Shown here piece by piece: positions 23,445-33,503 of a DNA stretch of 64,000 nt (the first letter of the stretch is position 1; each line of letters opens with the position of its first letter). The notes under the pieces were generated by a model. The model saw nothing but the letters and a program-made list of their open reading frames with translations, was not told the origin of the DNA and did not search any database. The stretch is taken from assembly GCA_011037195.1 (NCBI GenBank), contig JAAEAF010006075.1, positions 1 to 64,000 on the forward strand, given 5' to 3'. This DNA is from Triatoma infestans. Lineage: Eukaryota; Arthropoda; Insecta; Hemiptera; Reduviidae. The translations under genes and the position numbers were made by a program.

Positions 23445-23843
23445 TATAATGGATGTGAGTAGGAGAGAGAATTGGAGACTATGAATTTAGGAATGGCGAA
23501 GAAGAAATAAAACTGGTAGATATGCTGAACACTGATATAATAAATAGTAAACACAAACTGCAAGGACTTTACACTGTTAATAGATGTTAGAGAATGAGGT
23601 ATCGAGAGATTAGTTAAGAGAGAGTGACAGGCTGGCTGAGTAATGAGTAACTGAATAGATTGTTGTTTGCTGACTGGCGTCGAAGACTGTTGTAAAAACT
23701 CTTCTGTAGCTCTATAGATATAAATAGAATTCTCCCTCTCTAGTCTGGCGTAGGCTGGGAAGTAATTAATGTTTGATTCAACTAATGTGAGATTCTTCGC
23801 TCTATGAATCCTTTGAAACTTTAATGATTTGGATTCCATTACA
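23445..23843 (-). mobile_element. Solo LTR, 399 bp
   Basis: Minus strand begins TGTAATGGAATCC and ends CACATCCATTATA, the same terminal plan as the LTRs at 16102 and 47649. TATA-like CTATTTATATCTATAG lies at about 23715-23730. GTGTAAAGTCCTTGCAG is shared with the LTR at 7848. Flanking pentamers TAGCT and TAGTT differ by one base. The 131-codon open frame inside it (23444-23839) spans the LTR exactly and is not coding. Confidence 0.72.
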
Positions 23844-24071
23844 TAGTTACTGATGTTTACGTTTTAAAAGTCAAGTTGGCGACTCACTGTTGGAGGCTGA
23901 TTTAAGACTGACCTTTTCTAAGTTGAATTAGTAACTGATTCAGCTGTTCAGCTGAAACTCACTTTCTTTTACCGCCAGAGCGAACGGTTAAAGCCTATTC
24001 GCCAGTACATTGCAATGAGGGTGTAGATTGCAGATTATTGTAGGAGATTATCTCACTGCGACCTGAAAGAT
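23844..24071. other. Spacer
   Basis: No feature recognised. Confidence 0.3.
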
Positions 24072-24285
24072 CTATTGTGCCCCCCAGAGCCTATTCATTG
24101 CACTGCCGGCCAACAAGCAGTGTTCTCTAGCTACAGACAACACTGCTCATCACCTTACAGTGAGTTGTAGAGGCTCCTAGGAAGAGACAATCTAAGGGCA
24201 ACATGCTGGATTCAAACCCGGGACCTCCGCGTTGCTAGTCCGAAGTGCTACCATTGAGCTAATCCCTTCCTTCTCCCTTGGCTCA
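24072..24285 (-). repeat. tRNA-derived SINE, full head and body
   Basis: On the minus strand the head reads GATTAGCTCAATGGTAGCAC (box A) and GGGTTTGAATCCAGC (box B), a tRNA-like pol III promoter. The body has GCAGTGTTGTCTGTAGC, AGAACACTGC and CGGCAGTGCA, shared with copies at 5615, 26750 and 54640, and ends GGCACAATAGAT. The region after the B box does not pair with the start, so it is a SINE and not a tRNA gene. Confidence 0.75.
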
Positions 24286-24714
24286 CGCCAATTAAGTAGG
24301 GATGGAGAGACCCTAGTTTGTGTACTGTGTTTGTCCTAGTACGAAAAGGTAGAGTGTATGTAATTTAAGTGTATTGTGTACTGTTCTAACGAAGTTACCG
24401 CATGTAAAGATACCCCTTGCAAGCATGCAATGGGTATGGCATAGAATGTAATGCGTGTTTGAAGTTGCGCTTATTAGCTCGATAGTAACGCCTTGATGCG
24501 ATTACTAAGGAAATTAGTGAGACCCAGCTTTTCTGTGAGAAATTTACTAGCTGTTGGTTCTATTACAATTATGCATTTCTTTATATATTCAGTAAAATTT
24601 ATGGTTTCAAAACAACTAGAGAGTTTTAAGGATTACATTAATAGTATTCCTAAAATTACAAATTTGAGGAAAATCGGTAAACCCAACTTACGGCCTTATT
24701 AGAATAGCTTTTTT
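24286..24714. other. Unassigned sequence
   Basis: The open frame at 24493-24702 has no recognisable motif. Confidence 0.3.
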
Positions 24715-25105
24715 TTTTGTTTTGGAAATTTCTCGAAACAGATTTTTCTTTAAATTGTTGAATATGCTAACTACACAGATCTAGACGTATCGGTTTTATT
24801 TGAAAAATTTTCATGGAAATAATTGATTTCTAGGGTTCACTGAGGAATCTTTGAGGTTTAAGTTTAAACTACTGTTGGTAGTTTTAATGGAGGGAAGTCA
24901 AAAGAGTGTGCTACCACACAATATAGTCACTTTCAAACGAAACTTATATCCTAAAAACCAAACCTACTACCACCTATATGTAGCTGTAATGTGAATTAAG
25001 ACGTTTTGTAAAAATATTCGTATATTTGGAGAAAACTTGTTAATTAGAATTGTGAAGAACAGAAAGTCGTGTGAGTGTTTCATATCGAACGTTTTTGGAT
25101 TATGT
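24715..25105 (-). repeat. Repeat family H, diverged copy
   Basis: Ends at 25105 with GTCGTGTGAGTGTTTCATAT, the reversed 5' hairpin of the family; the interior has the reversed repeat-unit phrases (TTATTTGAAAAATTTTCATG). Confidence 0.5.
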
Positions 25106-25713
25106 TTTGTTGAATACTGCCCATTTTAGGCTGAAAAAAAACTAATTTGTTGTTTAAATTAAATAAAGAAAATATGCTCTTAATATAAAGCTAAATTCCT
25201 ACTTAATAAAGTTCCGTTTTAAAAATGATTACTAAGGAGAAAATGAATGCGTTAAACAATGATATGCATGCTGGGGGTGTGTTGAACAATGTTTGACCAT
25301 GGTTTGGGGAATGTTAGATAACTCTCTGTACGACTACCCCAGATGTATGGCATTCCTTAACAGTGTACCACAAAGAGAGGGAGAGAGAGATAGCATACTA
25401 GAATTTCTCACTAACTCTCACTTGTCATCTTCCTACTTTTGTAACATCTAAAGGAATACTTTTATCGTAAAGTGCAATGGAAAAATTCTTGCTCATTCTA
25501 CCATTAAATGACGCTTCCTTTCCTCTACGCTGTCTTTTTCTTCCACATGATGTAAAAATGAAGGACATAAATTTAGTAAGGAAGTTGAATCATGCAAGTC
25601 TTTTCATAAACTCTCCAAAAAGGTATAATGAAACTTAAGACCTTACGCTAAGGCCTTTAATTTCAAAGGGTGTTGGAAATGTTGTAGGAGGAGTAAAAAG
25701 TAAAAAAAAAAAA
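25106..25713. other. Unassigned sequence
   Basis: No gene or repeat partner recognised; an A-rich run leads into the next family H copy. Confidence 0.3.
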
Positions 25714-26170
25714 TCTGGTATAAAACACCCCACGACTTTCTTATCTTAGAATGAATTATAATTTTCATCAAATGTTAATTTGTCTTCAATATTATATATG
25801 AATGGTAGAATCAAAACTAAATATTTTTTTTTTTTTTTTTTTTTTAAGGAAAGCATACACACCACTCTCCCCTCCAAAATTTTTTTAATGAACATTCTCG
25901 GATAAAAGTTTTCAAAAAAAAAAAAAACTTTATTCATAGTCTGTCTCTGTATTCGAGGGTTAATGTCATAAATTTAATGAAATTCATCGATGTTTTTTTT
26001 ATGGAGAATCGTAGAAAAAAACTGTTCAGTAAAAACGCACTTTCTAATTAACTGATTTCCTTCAAACTCATTTTTATTCCAAAACATGTATTTCCCGGTA
26101 AAAATTCAATTTCAAAAAATCTGGCACGATCGCAGTACTTCCTTTCTATTAGGAGTAGGAGAAAGTAAAA
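25714..26170 (+). repeat. Repeat family H, both ends present
   Basis: Starts TCTGGTATAAAACACCCCAC after an A-run and ends AGGAGTAGGAGAAAGTAA, with GTATTTCCCGGTAAAAATTC and a CACGATCGCAGT block before the end. About 460 bp and a single repeat unit, so much shorter than the 993-bp copy at 62939. Interrupted by poly(T)22 and poly(A) tracts. Confidence 0.65.
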
Positions 26171-26205
26171 AAAGTAATAACAATATAAATACTGAGGCGT
26201 GTGAA

Positions 26206-26700
26206 TGTTGGTTAGGTATGAATGTTGTGAGCGTGAGTGTCGAAGGAGTGCAGTAAGATGTCAATGGATGACGCTGAAGAAGGTCGTGAAGCCGGAAAAA
26301 GGTGATGAAATTAGATGAGTGTTCTTCTTGAAAGAGAAGAAGACGTAAATCAAATTAATTCTCAGAAAGGGAAATATGCTTACATCGGATAAGCTGGGAT
26401 AGTAAATACAATCGCGAAGGCGAAACAAAACGAGTACGAAAAGAGCAACTTGATGCACATAAAAAAAACTGAACAGAGAATAAATACAAGCGCTGTGTAC
26501 TTCACAACAGTCAGAAGAGCAATGAATACAAAGGAACAGAAAAGTGAGGGAAGTATGTGAAAAATTGGACCGGCGGCGAAAATAACAAGGGAAAAAGAGC
26601 GTGATCAGTTAAATGAAAAGGCGGAAAATAGAGTTGAGAAGAGCGCGTTAAGTTAGACTGAAAAGGCAGGATATAAAGTTAATCCCTCAAGGAGATCGCG
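26206..26700 (-). repeat. Second copy of the 12283-12769 module
   Basis: Direct repeat of the LTR-like module at 12.3 kb, diverged by substitutions and small indels; both end in a CCCTCAA...CGCGAC block. Minus-strand open frame 26261-26458 is the decayed counterpart of 12007-12525. Confidence 0.65.
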
Positions 26701-26744
26701 ACCGAATAAATATTATAAATCATCTAAATACAAAATAAAATTCC

Positions 26745-26850
26745 TAGGAGTCTCTACAGTTCGCTGTCCAGAAATGGGCAGTGTTGTCTACAACGAGAGA
26801 ACATTGCTCGGAGGACGGCAGTGCACCGAGAAGGCTGTGGAAGGCACAAT
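26745..26850 (+). repeat. SINE body, 5' part (interrupted)
   Basis: Contains GGCAGTGTTGTCTACAACG, AGAACATTGCTCGGAGGAC and GGCAGTGCACCGAGAAGGC, ending GGCACAAT; continues after the MITE at 27352 with AGATAGAAAAAAAG, the A-rich SINE tail. Confidence 0.65.
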
Positions 26851-27343
26851 TAGGGTTGCCAGGTGAAAAATGTAAATATATATGATTAAGACTTCAAAAA
26901 TGTATCATTTAGGAAAGAAATATACCACATATTTTTTTGAAAACTTTATTAAATAAAAACCAACTTGAATCTTTCAAAATTTATTAATTTATAAGAAAAA
27001 TAAATGCACATACAGCTGCGGACATAATATCTTGGACGTCAATGTCATCTGATTGTCAGTTGATGTGGAGCACCCTTTAATTATTTGTAATCTAAATTTT
27101 TAGTTTTGTCATTTTCGACACAACTTGGCGAGAGCGGAACCATGAACGAGACTCCTATCAACCGAATCACTACTTGTTCACTGATGATTGCGTGGCGCGA
27201 GATGGCTCGCTAATATGAATTATTTTGTTATTGATCATCGCAATGATCGGATAACTATATCATTTTTAGACGTATATTTAGAGTCTAATATCATATATCA
27301 ATAAGAACAAAATATATTAAATATATTAGATCTGGCAACCCTA
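26851..27343. mobile_element. hAT-type MITE, 493 bp
   Basis: Terminal inverted repeats TAGGGTTGCCAGGTG and, reversed, TAGGGTTGCCAGATC; exact 8-bp target duplication GGCACAAT at 26843-26850 and 27344-27351. An 8-bp duplication and a TAGGGTTGCCA terminus are typical of hAT nonautonomous elements. No transposase is encoded. It sits inside a SINE, whose sequence resumes on the other side, so it is younger than the SINE. Confidence 0.88.
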
Positions 27344-27351
27344 GGCACAAT

Positions 27352-27375
27352 AGATAGAAAAAAAGAAAAGAAGGA
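27352..27375 (+). repeat. SINE tail, continuation after MITE
   Basis: AGATAGAAAAAAAGAAAAG, the A-rich end of the SINE begun at 26745. Confidence 0.5.
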
Positions 27376-27613
27376 AGCTGTACATTTATACCAATAAATT
27401 TTATAGAAAAAGCCAAAATCATGCTAAAGTATACATGTTGTGAATTTGAATGTCTCAGCATTCCGTTGGTAATTTTTTTTATATCTGCGAAATTCTCCAG
27501 TAGGTATTGAAATAGAACTTAATAGAAAAACTGACGCCACAACTCCTCTATAGGTCCTAATTATAAATTTTTCGAACATAAAATTATTTAAATTAAAAAA
27601 AACAAAAAAACAA

Positions 27614-27850
27614 CCTGAAATGAAACACTCACGCAACTTTCTCATAGTACAACAGTTAATACAATTTTATCACAAATTTTGGTTAAAGTTGGATATTTTA
27701 GTTAGCCTGTAGATAAATACAGTAATGATTGGTACATACCTCCCAAGGCAAGTCATACTTGAAGTGATTACACTCAAGTCCAATAGAAAGCGCCAATAAC
27801 ATTTGAAATTTTACGTCAATGATTCTACTTCAGTTTCCAGAAACCCCTAA
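27614..27850 (+). repeat. Repeat family H, 5' fragment
   Basis: Begins CCTGAAATGAAACACTCACG then CAACTTTCTCATAGTAC, matching the 5' terminal hairpin and subterminal block of the family. The 3' part is missing or unrecognisable. Confidence 0.5.
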
Positions 27851-28074
27851 GAAAAATCAAGATTTTTGTAGAAAAATGTTTCGAAATGAAAGTATGTGAG
27901 GTGCCTTAATCAGCTATTCTTGTTGCAGCATCTTAGAAATTCCACAGAAGTTTTAGAAACGCGGCAAATAAGATCATATTCCTACTCAGATACCTAGTCT
28001 ACCGTTCATTATCCCAAAATAGAATCAATAGAAGGAATTTTTAACAGTCCATTAAAACATTAATTAGTAGTAGG

Positions 28075-29062
28075 TGTGGTCTGTATGTGAATGGGATTAG
28101 ATTTGCGGATGATGTTGTTTTTTTTTTGCAGAGTCACCAAACATGCTGGAAATAATGGTAAATAAACTAGTAGAAGGTGGTAGTTTAGCTGGACTAAATT
28201 TAAATGTCAGTAAAACAATTGACTGGTTGTTTATGAATGGTGCCAGATTAGAGATTAAAGTCAAATGGTGTGCCATTATTCTGGACGAACGAAATCATCT
28301 ATTTAGGTCAAACTGTAGATGTCCAAGATAGATCTAAAAAGGATAATTCTCACCTGGAAGAAGTTCTGGACCTTAAAATTCATATTAAAACATAAAAATA
28401 TTAGTGAAGTTAAGAACGGGCAAATTTTGAATAGTTGTGTGCTACCGTGCTTAACATATGGTTCACAGACAAGGACCCTAACAAGAAGGATATACAAAGA
28501 TTAAATACTACTCAAAGAGCAATGGAATCTTAGGATATTGGGTATTAAACGTAAAGATCGTATCAGGTGAGAAGCTATAAAGCAGGGAACCATTGTGAAA
28601 GATATTGAGGTTAAGATTAAAGAAGCATATGGCAGTGTGCTGGACACGTAGCTAGAAGAACTAATGATAACAGGTGGTGTAAATTAGTTACAATATGAAA
28701 CTTATTTTGAGTAGAAGGAAAAGAGGGTGACAGAAGAAATGATGGCCAGATGAGTTGGTGAAACAGGCAGGTTCATCAAGGATTAAAAAAACCACAAGAC
28801 AGAGAAGAATGGAATAGAAAGGGAGAGGCCTATGCTCTGTTAGGGCCTGGTTTTAGTGAATAGTGATGGTTGTATGTATTACTATGATAATTAGTGAACT
28901 ATAGAGGATTGATAATTTAAATTCTTATTAATTGGTTTACTTAAGTTTTTTTTCGTTTATTTTGTGAAGGTAATGCATTTTGTTTTGTGTTCTTTATACA
29001 TTGCTGTAATCTAAAACCAAATAAAGGCTATTATTATTATTATTATTATTGTTATTATTAAT
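28075..29062 (+). pseudogene. RTE-like LINE tail, 5'-truncated
   Basis: Broken frames read NGIRFADDVVFF (the RT catalytic FADD), AGLNLNVSKT, an LGQTVD segment, then PCLTYGSQTRTLTRR and later RRKRGDRRNDGQM...EEWNRKGEAYALL. This is the order of the palm, thumb and C-terminal tail in RTE-like endonuclease-reverse transcriptases. The 3' end has AATAAA followed by (ATT)n at 29033-29060, a usual LINE tail. Frameshifts at several points make it noncoding. The endonuclease and N-terminal RT are absent. Confidence 0.72.
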
Positions 29063-30134
29063 ACATTAATTAAAAACATTACATATAAAACTTTAATTTT
29101 CATTTTCATTAAGTACAGATTATTTAGTATTTCCCATCAGAGAGCATTACTATGTAAACTCATTGAAACTCAACTTAAATAACATGGTTTTTATAAAATT
29201 TCTAACTACTGGTTTGGGACATTACTTGTTAGCAATTCAAATCGTGTATCCTATTTACAAGAGAAACAGTTTAATGTCCACATGAAATATTTTGTGAAAA
29301 GCGACTTTTTATGAAAATTATTCCGAGAAAATTACAATAATACTATTAAAAAAAAAAAAAAAAATTATGCAACTAAACAGATATAAACCATATTTATATT
29401 TTATATTTATTTATTCTTTTTACATTATCTTATTCTTGGTTTGTATCAATTTTCTGAATTTTTTTAAAACATTAACATCTTATAAAGAAGGTGAAACTTT
29501 TTTGGAAATCCATAATACGTGTTTTTAATTTCGTTTTATTAAAATTACCTAGTTATTACTTGTTCGGTTAGAAACCTTAAACAATTGAACATTTAAATAT
29601 GAACACAGTAAGAAAGAATATGTGACTTATTTGTCCTCTAAGATATGTTTTTATACTAGGTAATATTTTAATTTTAATTTAGTTTTTGCATATATGTATG
29701 AATTTATTTATGTTCACGGTAAGCTGGTCGGATTTGGTGGAATTAGTTATAAATATGGCCCCAGTACAAGGCCCCGCATATTTAATAATGGCCCCGGAAA
29801 ATAAAATTAATAATGAAGTATGTATTTCCCCCTCAGTCAAGACATGTAATTTGGTAGTTGGATTTAAGCCCTCCTGAAAAAATAGGCATTTCTATACACA
29901 CTACTTTTATGAAGGTCATTCTGTTGTACTTTTATTATTCCTTTAATTTTCCTTCGTTTATATTTAGCTTTGCTTTATTTATTTATTTATTTATTGCATC
30001 ATTCAGTTCTTCCAATAAGTTAACTGATAATTCATCAATAGCGTTGCAAAAAATTCTAAACCTTTCTAAGCATTACAATGACAAAGAATTTTTTTTTTAA
30101 TTAAATTTTTTGTGGAAGAAGAAATGTATAGTAA
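29063..30134. other. AT-rich sequence
   Basis: Open frames 29686-29877 and 29858-30100 have no recognisable domain. A18 at about 29347-29364. Confidence 0.3.
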
Positions 30135-30510
30135 TTTAAGGTCTGAGAGACAAAGGCACAAGAATCCGTTAAATTAGTACAATGCCCCTTGGCCAACTGT
30201 TTTGTAAGAGAAGGCATTCTTTCGAAGAGTCTGCGTTCTGCTTTCTTACAAGAATAGTCTCAGCTAAACATTCAAAAGCAGAACACTTGTTCTGACGCTC
30301 TCTTAGCATCAGTTAATAATAAATAAGTTAATAATTTCACTGCAAATAACTTGTAGTTATTATTTTAATAGAATATATTTATTGTTAGCAGTGGTGACTA
30401 CTTTCTTATGCCTGATAGTTCACTCTCTTAAACATATATTCTCACAAGCCCCTTTACAAAACCGCTCACGCCATAAGCTACACTACATCACATCACATCA
30501 AAACATTTCA
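30135..30510 (+). repeat. Repeat family B, copy 2
   Basis: Best preserved copy: GGTCTGAGAGACAAAGGC at the start, GTTTTGTAAGAGAAGGCATT, GCAGAACACTTGTTCTGAC, TGCAAATAACTTGTAGTTAT, TTATTGTTAGCAGTGGTGAC and CAAGCCCCTTTACAAAACCG. Noncoding. Confidence 0.65.
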
Positions 30511-31019
30511 AATTCTAATTATTGGCTTGGGGGGGGGGATACCGGCCTGAGGTGGCAACTTTTGTCGTATATTTAGCCTTTACTGCACTATTTTAACTCG
30601 GGAGGTCTGAGACGTGATTGGCAACACCGGCACCTGTATGAATGTGAGAGTGATTGCTGTACAGAATTTTAGCTGAAGATTAAAGGGGCGGGAAGAATAT
30701 CCAATATTCCAAGCCAACTTTATAAGCAGATTATTTGTATATTATTTTAGAGTGGTGTATTTATGGGAATAACATATTTATTGGTGAGGTAGTAGTTGTG
30801 ATGTGATTTAGTAGGAGTGTCTTAGACATCATTGTTCGTAGCATGTTTGTAAATAGCTGAACATTGAAATGGACATTGAAAGAGTAAATAGAGGAAGCTT
30901 CCATATGCAGAATGTAGCTCCAAACATAGTGGATTTAGGAAGACAAAGTATCTAGCTAAAGACAGACGCCATAAAATTTAATAAAAAAAAAAATTAATTG
31001 GAATAAAAGAACGTTGTAA
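30511..31019. other. Unassigned sequence with G9 tract
   Basis: No gene recognised; G9 near 30530. Confidence 0.3.
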
Positions 31020-31216
31020 GTATAGTAAAGTCTACTTATTCAGGCGGGCTTAACGTCCAACTACCTAATTAGGTATCGTGGACGGGAGGCAGAAAGCACC
31101 TACTTTACTAAAAACATTTTTCAACAAATATAAAATTTAGCAGTTATACGCTGGACTCGAACTGGGGTCCTCCCACTTACAAGTCCATGCTCATAACCAC
31201 TACACCAACACCCGCC
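31020..31216 (-). repeat. tRNA-derived SINE
   Basis: Minus strand starts GTTGGTGTAGTGGTTATGAG (box A) and has CCCAGTTCGAGTCCAGC (box B). The following sequence (ATAACTGCTAAATTTTAT) is shared with the copy at 62540-62632. The acceptor arm does not pair, so it is a SINE head and not a tRNA gene. Confidence 0.65.
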
Positions 31217-31217
31217 C

Positions 31218-31335
31218 CTAAAACAACATTGTGTGAATGTTTTAAACCAGATTTCTTTCCACTGTAATACAATTCCGAAAATTTGACACGATCCCAATAG
31301 TTACTCTTCCTAGGAATAAGAGAAAGTAAAAAGAA
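31218..31335. repeat. Repeat family H, mosaic of two ends
   Basis: A reversed 5' end (TTGTGTGAATGTTTTAAACC) is joined to a forward 3' end (AATTTGACACGATCCCAATA then CCTAGGAATAAGAGAAAGT) with the interior missing. Confidence 0.5.
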
Positions 31336-31782
31336 GTCTGGCCAAACAGAAGTAGAAAAGTTGAAATAATAGTAATAAGAAAAAGTAAACATACGATAAA
31401 TAAACCTTATTAAAGAAAAATCTAAATATTTTAAATATAATATTATTTGTTAAAATACTGTACACATTTGTAACAATGTTCTACTGCAAATTATTAAAAT
31501 TGTTTATATAGGATCCTGTTTATGTAGGATCCTAAGCACAGATTTCACAGTAGAAATTAAACTTGACGGAAATAATAGAATTATTAATAACAGCAATTAT
31601 CTTTGGTGTTAAAAATTAAAATGGAAGAAAGGTTTGGATATTGCTTTCTCGTTTGAAAATCCTTTCACATTAATAAAAAATACTTGTTCACTCCGATGTC
31701 TATGTTAATTGAATATTGCATAAAAGTATTTATACTTTTTTGATTAATATTAAAGAATTTATAATACTCTGTCCTCATGCGT
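31336..31782. other. AT-rich spacer
   Basis: No gene or repeat recognised; a TAGGATCCT palindrome repeats near 31510-31530. Confidence 0.3.
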
Positions 31783-32010
31783 TGGTCTAATGGCTAGCGC
31801 ACTCGCCTTTCGTGTGAGAATTCAGGGTTCGATTAGCGTGAGAGCAAAGTCGGTGTCCACCCAGCATCATGATAAAAAATGGGAAGCTACAGCTAGTAGC
31901 GCCCTATGTAGCGAGAGCCGGAACTAAACGCCGTGGAAACTGCGGTAAGCCTTCATGGGCTGTTGCGCCTTAGGGTTTTCTTTTATACTGTCAAGATTTC
32001 CGAACTGTAT
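31783..32010 (+). repeat. tRNA-derived SINE
   Basis: Head: GCGTTGGTCTAATGGCTAGC (box A) and CAGGGTTCGATTAGCG (box B); body with GCCGGAACTAAACGCCGTGG-like sequence and an ending GTTGCGCCTTAGGG. The same head begins at 63961 at the right edge of the window, and a related one at 15018. Confidence 0.7.
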
Positions 32011-33260
32011 TTAAAAAAAAAAAACTTACCTTATTAATTAACTGTTCGGAATTCAATTTAACTTACAATTCTTTGCACACAGATATGAAGTATTTTGTTT
32101 TTGACGCGATATAAGTGTGTTTACATCAACACAAGCTATAAGCGGCTCAGCACAGGTGAATGAAGTAGAAGGTTCGCAGCAGACTGTCAGAAATTTTTTT
32201 TTTATTAATTCTACGAATTTTACTGGCTTATTTGTTAAAATATCCAAGTTTTATTTTATATCATCTGTCATGGCAACTTTTAGTAGTTTTTGTGATTTTA
32301 TTTTAATATCAAAGACTCTTTTTATTTTCTGCTACGCATTATATAAGACCTGTCGAAAAAAATGATAATTTTTAACAAAAAAAAAAAATTATCCTAACCT
32401 ACCTACAATGTTACCTTTGGCTAACTTTTGTAATTTTATAATTAACAACCCTTTTATAATTGATGCCATAATTAATATCAGTTATTAATTATTATCCTTA
32501 AAAGAAATATAAGGTTTAAGTAAATTTGTAATGTGAAAATAGGAAAGTAAAAGTTTAAAAAAAAAAGTTTCTAGCTGAAAATTTCGAAACAAATTGTCTA
32601 GATAAATAACTGTTTCAGAAAGGAAATAATAATAAAAATATATATACACATATATAAATATAAATTGTACAAAATAAAGTTAAAAAAAAAAAGAAGGGAA
32701 CAAGTGTATTAAAGAAACCCCATGAGTGTACCCTATGGCCGGTACGGGTTTAAAACCCCAATGTAATATGCAGATTGGTTTTGCCCTAGTGAAAAAGGTT
32801 ATAGCCCTTGCCACTTTGTAACATAGTACACATATCGAATACTACCACAGTTGCCTTTAAAAACCACAATTGAGTACAAGTTCGATATGCAGTGTTGTTA
32901 ATGTACCAATGTACAACAAACATTGGTCTGCCTAATATACTAATCCAGTTTAAACTTTACCAAATATTATGTATTTTATTGTGGTATTAATGTATTCATA
33001 TGTAGTAAATTTATAATTTAATAATTAGTAATTAAAATTATGGGCATCATAAAAACTATTTATTTATTTATTTTTTATTGATATCAATCATGGCCATGAA
33101 ATTTTGGTAAACTCATTTTGTATCTAGTATATTTTAGTTATGGATAATAAATTTTTGTTTATGGTCATAAATCACTGATTCTAAATTTTCCAAGGAATAC
33201 CAGAAAAGACTCAGATTTAGCAATGAAAGTTATAAATTTGAAAGACTTTTAGAACTTACA
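32011..33260. other. AT-rich sequence flanking the provirus
   Basis: Open frames 32053-32247 and 32117-32365 have no recognisable domain. A run of host-like sequence leads to the provirus insertion site. Confidence 0.3.
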
Positions 33261-33264
33261 TGGA
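33261..33264. repeat. TSD (left) of the gypsy/errantivirus element
   Basis: TGGA, repeated at 40441-40444 directly after the other LTR. Confidence 0.8.
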
Positions 33265-33492
33265 AGTTATGTTACAAGAACCCTGACTAGCCTTTTTAAA
33301 AAGAGTTTTATTAGAAATTACAACAATAATAATAATAATAATGGCACAATTGATTATGTCTATATGAAATTAGATGTGAACTGTCTGGTGGTGAGTTGAG
33401 AACTGACTGCTTGCTGGTCGGTGGCTGTATTTATATGAAAGCAGCCTCTGCTGACTCGGCACTGGTACTTTTCCTATGGATGCGTCATAACT
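33265..33492 (-). repeat. 3' LTR of the provirus
   Basis: 228 bp, ends AGTTATG and CATAACT. Contains (AAT)6 and a TATTTATATGAAAGC block likely to act as the promoter on the transcribed strand. Differs from the 5' LTR at about 33308 and at two places near 33357-33360. Confidence 0.92.
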
Positions 33493-33503
33493 CCTCCCTC
33501 CTT
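33493..33503 (-). promoter_or_regulatory. Polypurine tract
   Basis: On the minus strand AAGGAGGGAGG lies directly upstream of the 3' LTR, the position used to prime second-strand DNA synthesis. It overlaps the end of env. Confidence 0.85.

Noticed and set aside
23444..23839. 131-codon open frame
   Set aside because: It coincides with a solo LTR including its terminal inverted repeats.
24195..24285. Possible tRNA gene
   Set aside because: Same reasoning: box A and B fit, but the body is a SINE shared with other copies.
31145..31216. Possible tRNA-Thr gene
   Set aside because: A and B boxes are present, but the acceptor stem does not pair and the flanking body recurs at 62.54 kb; a SINE head.
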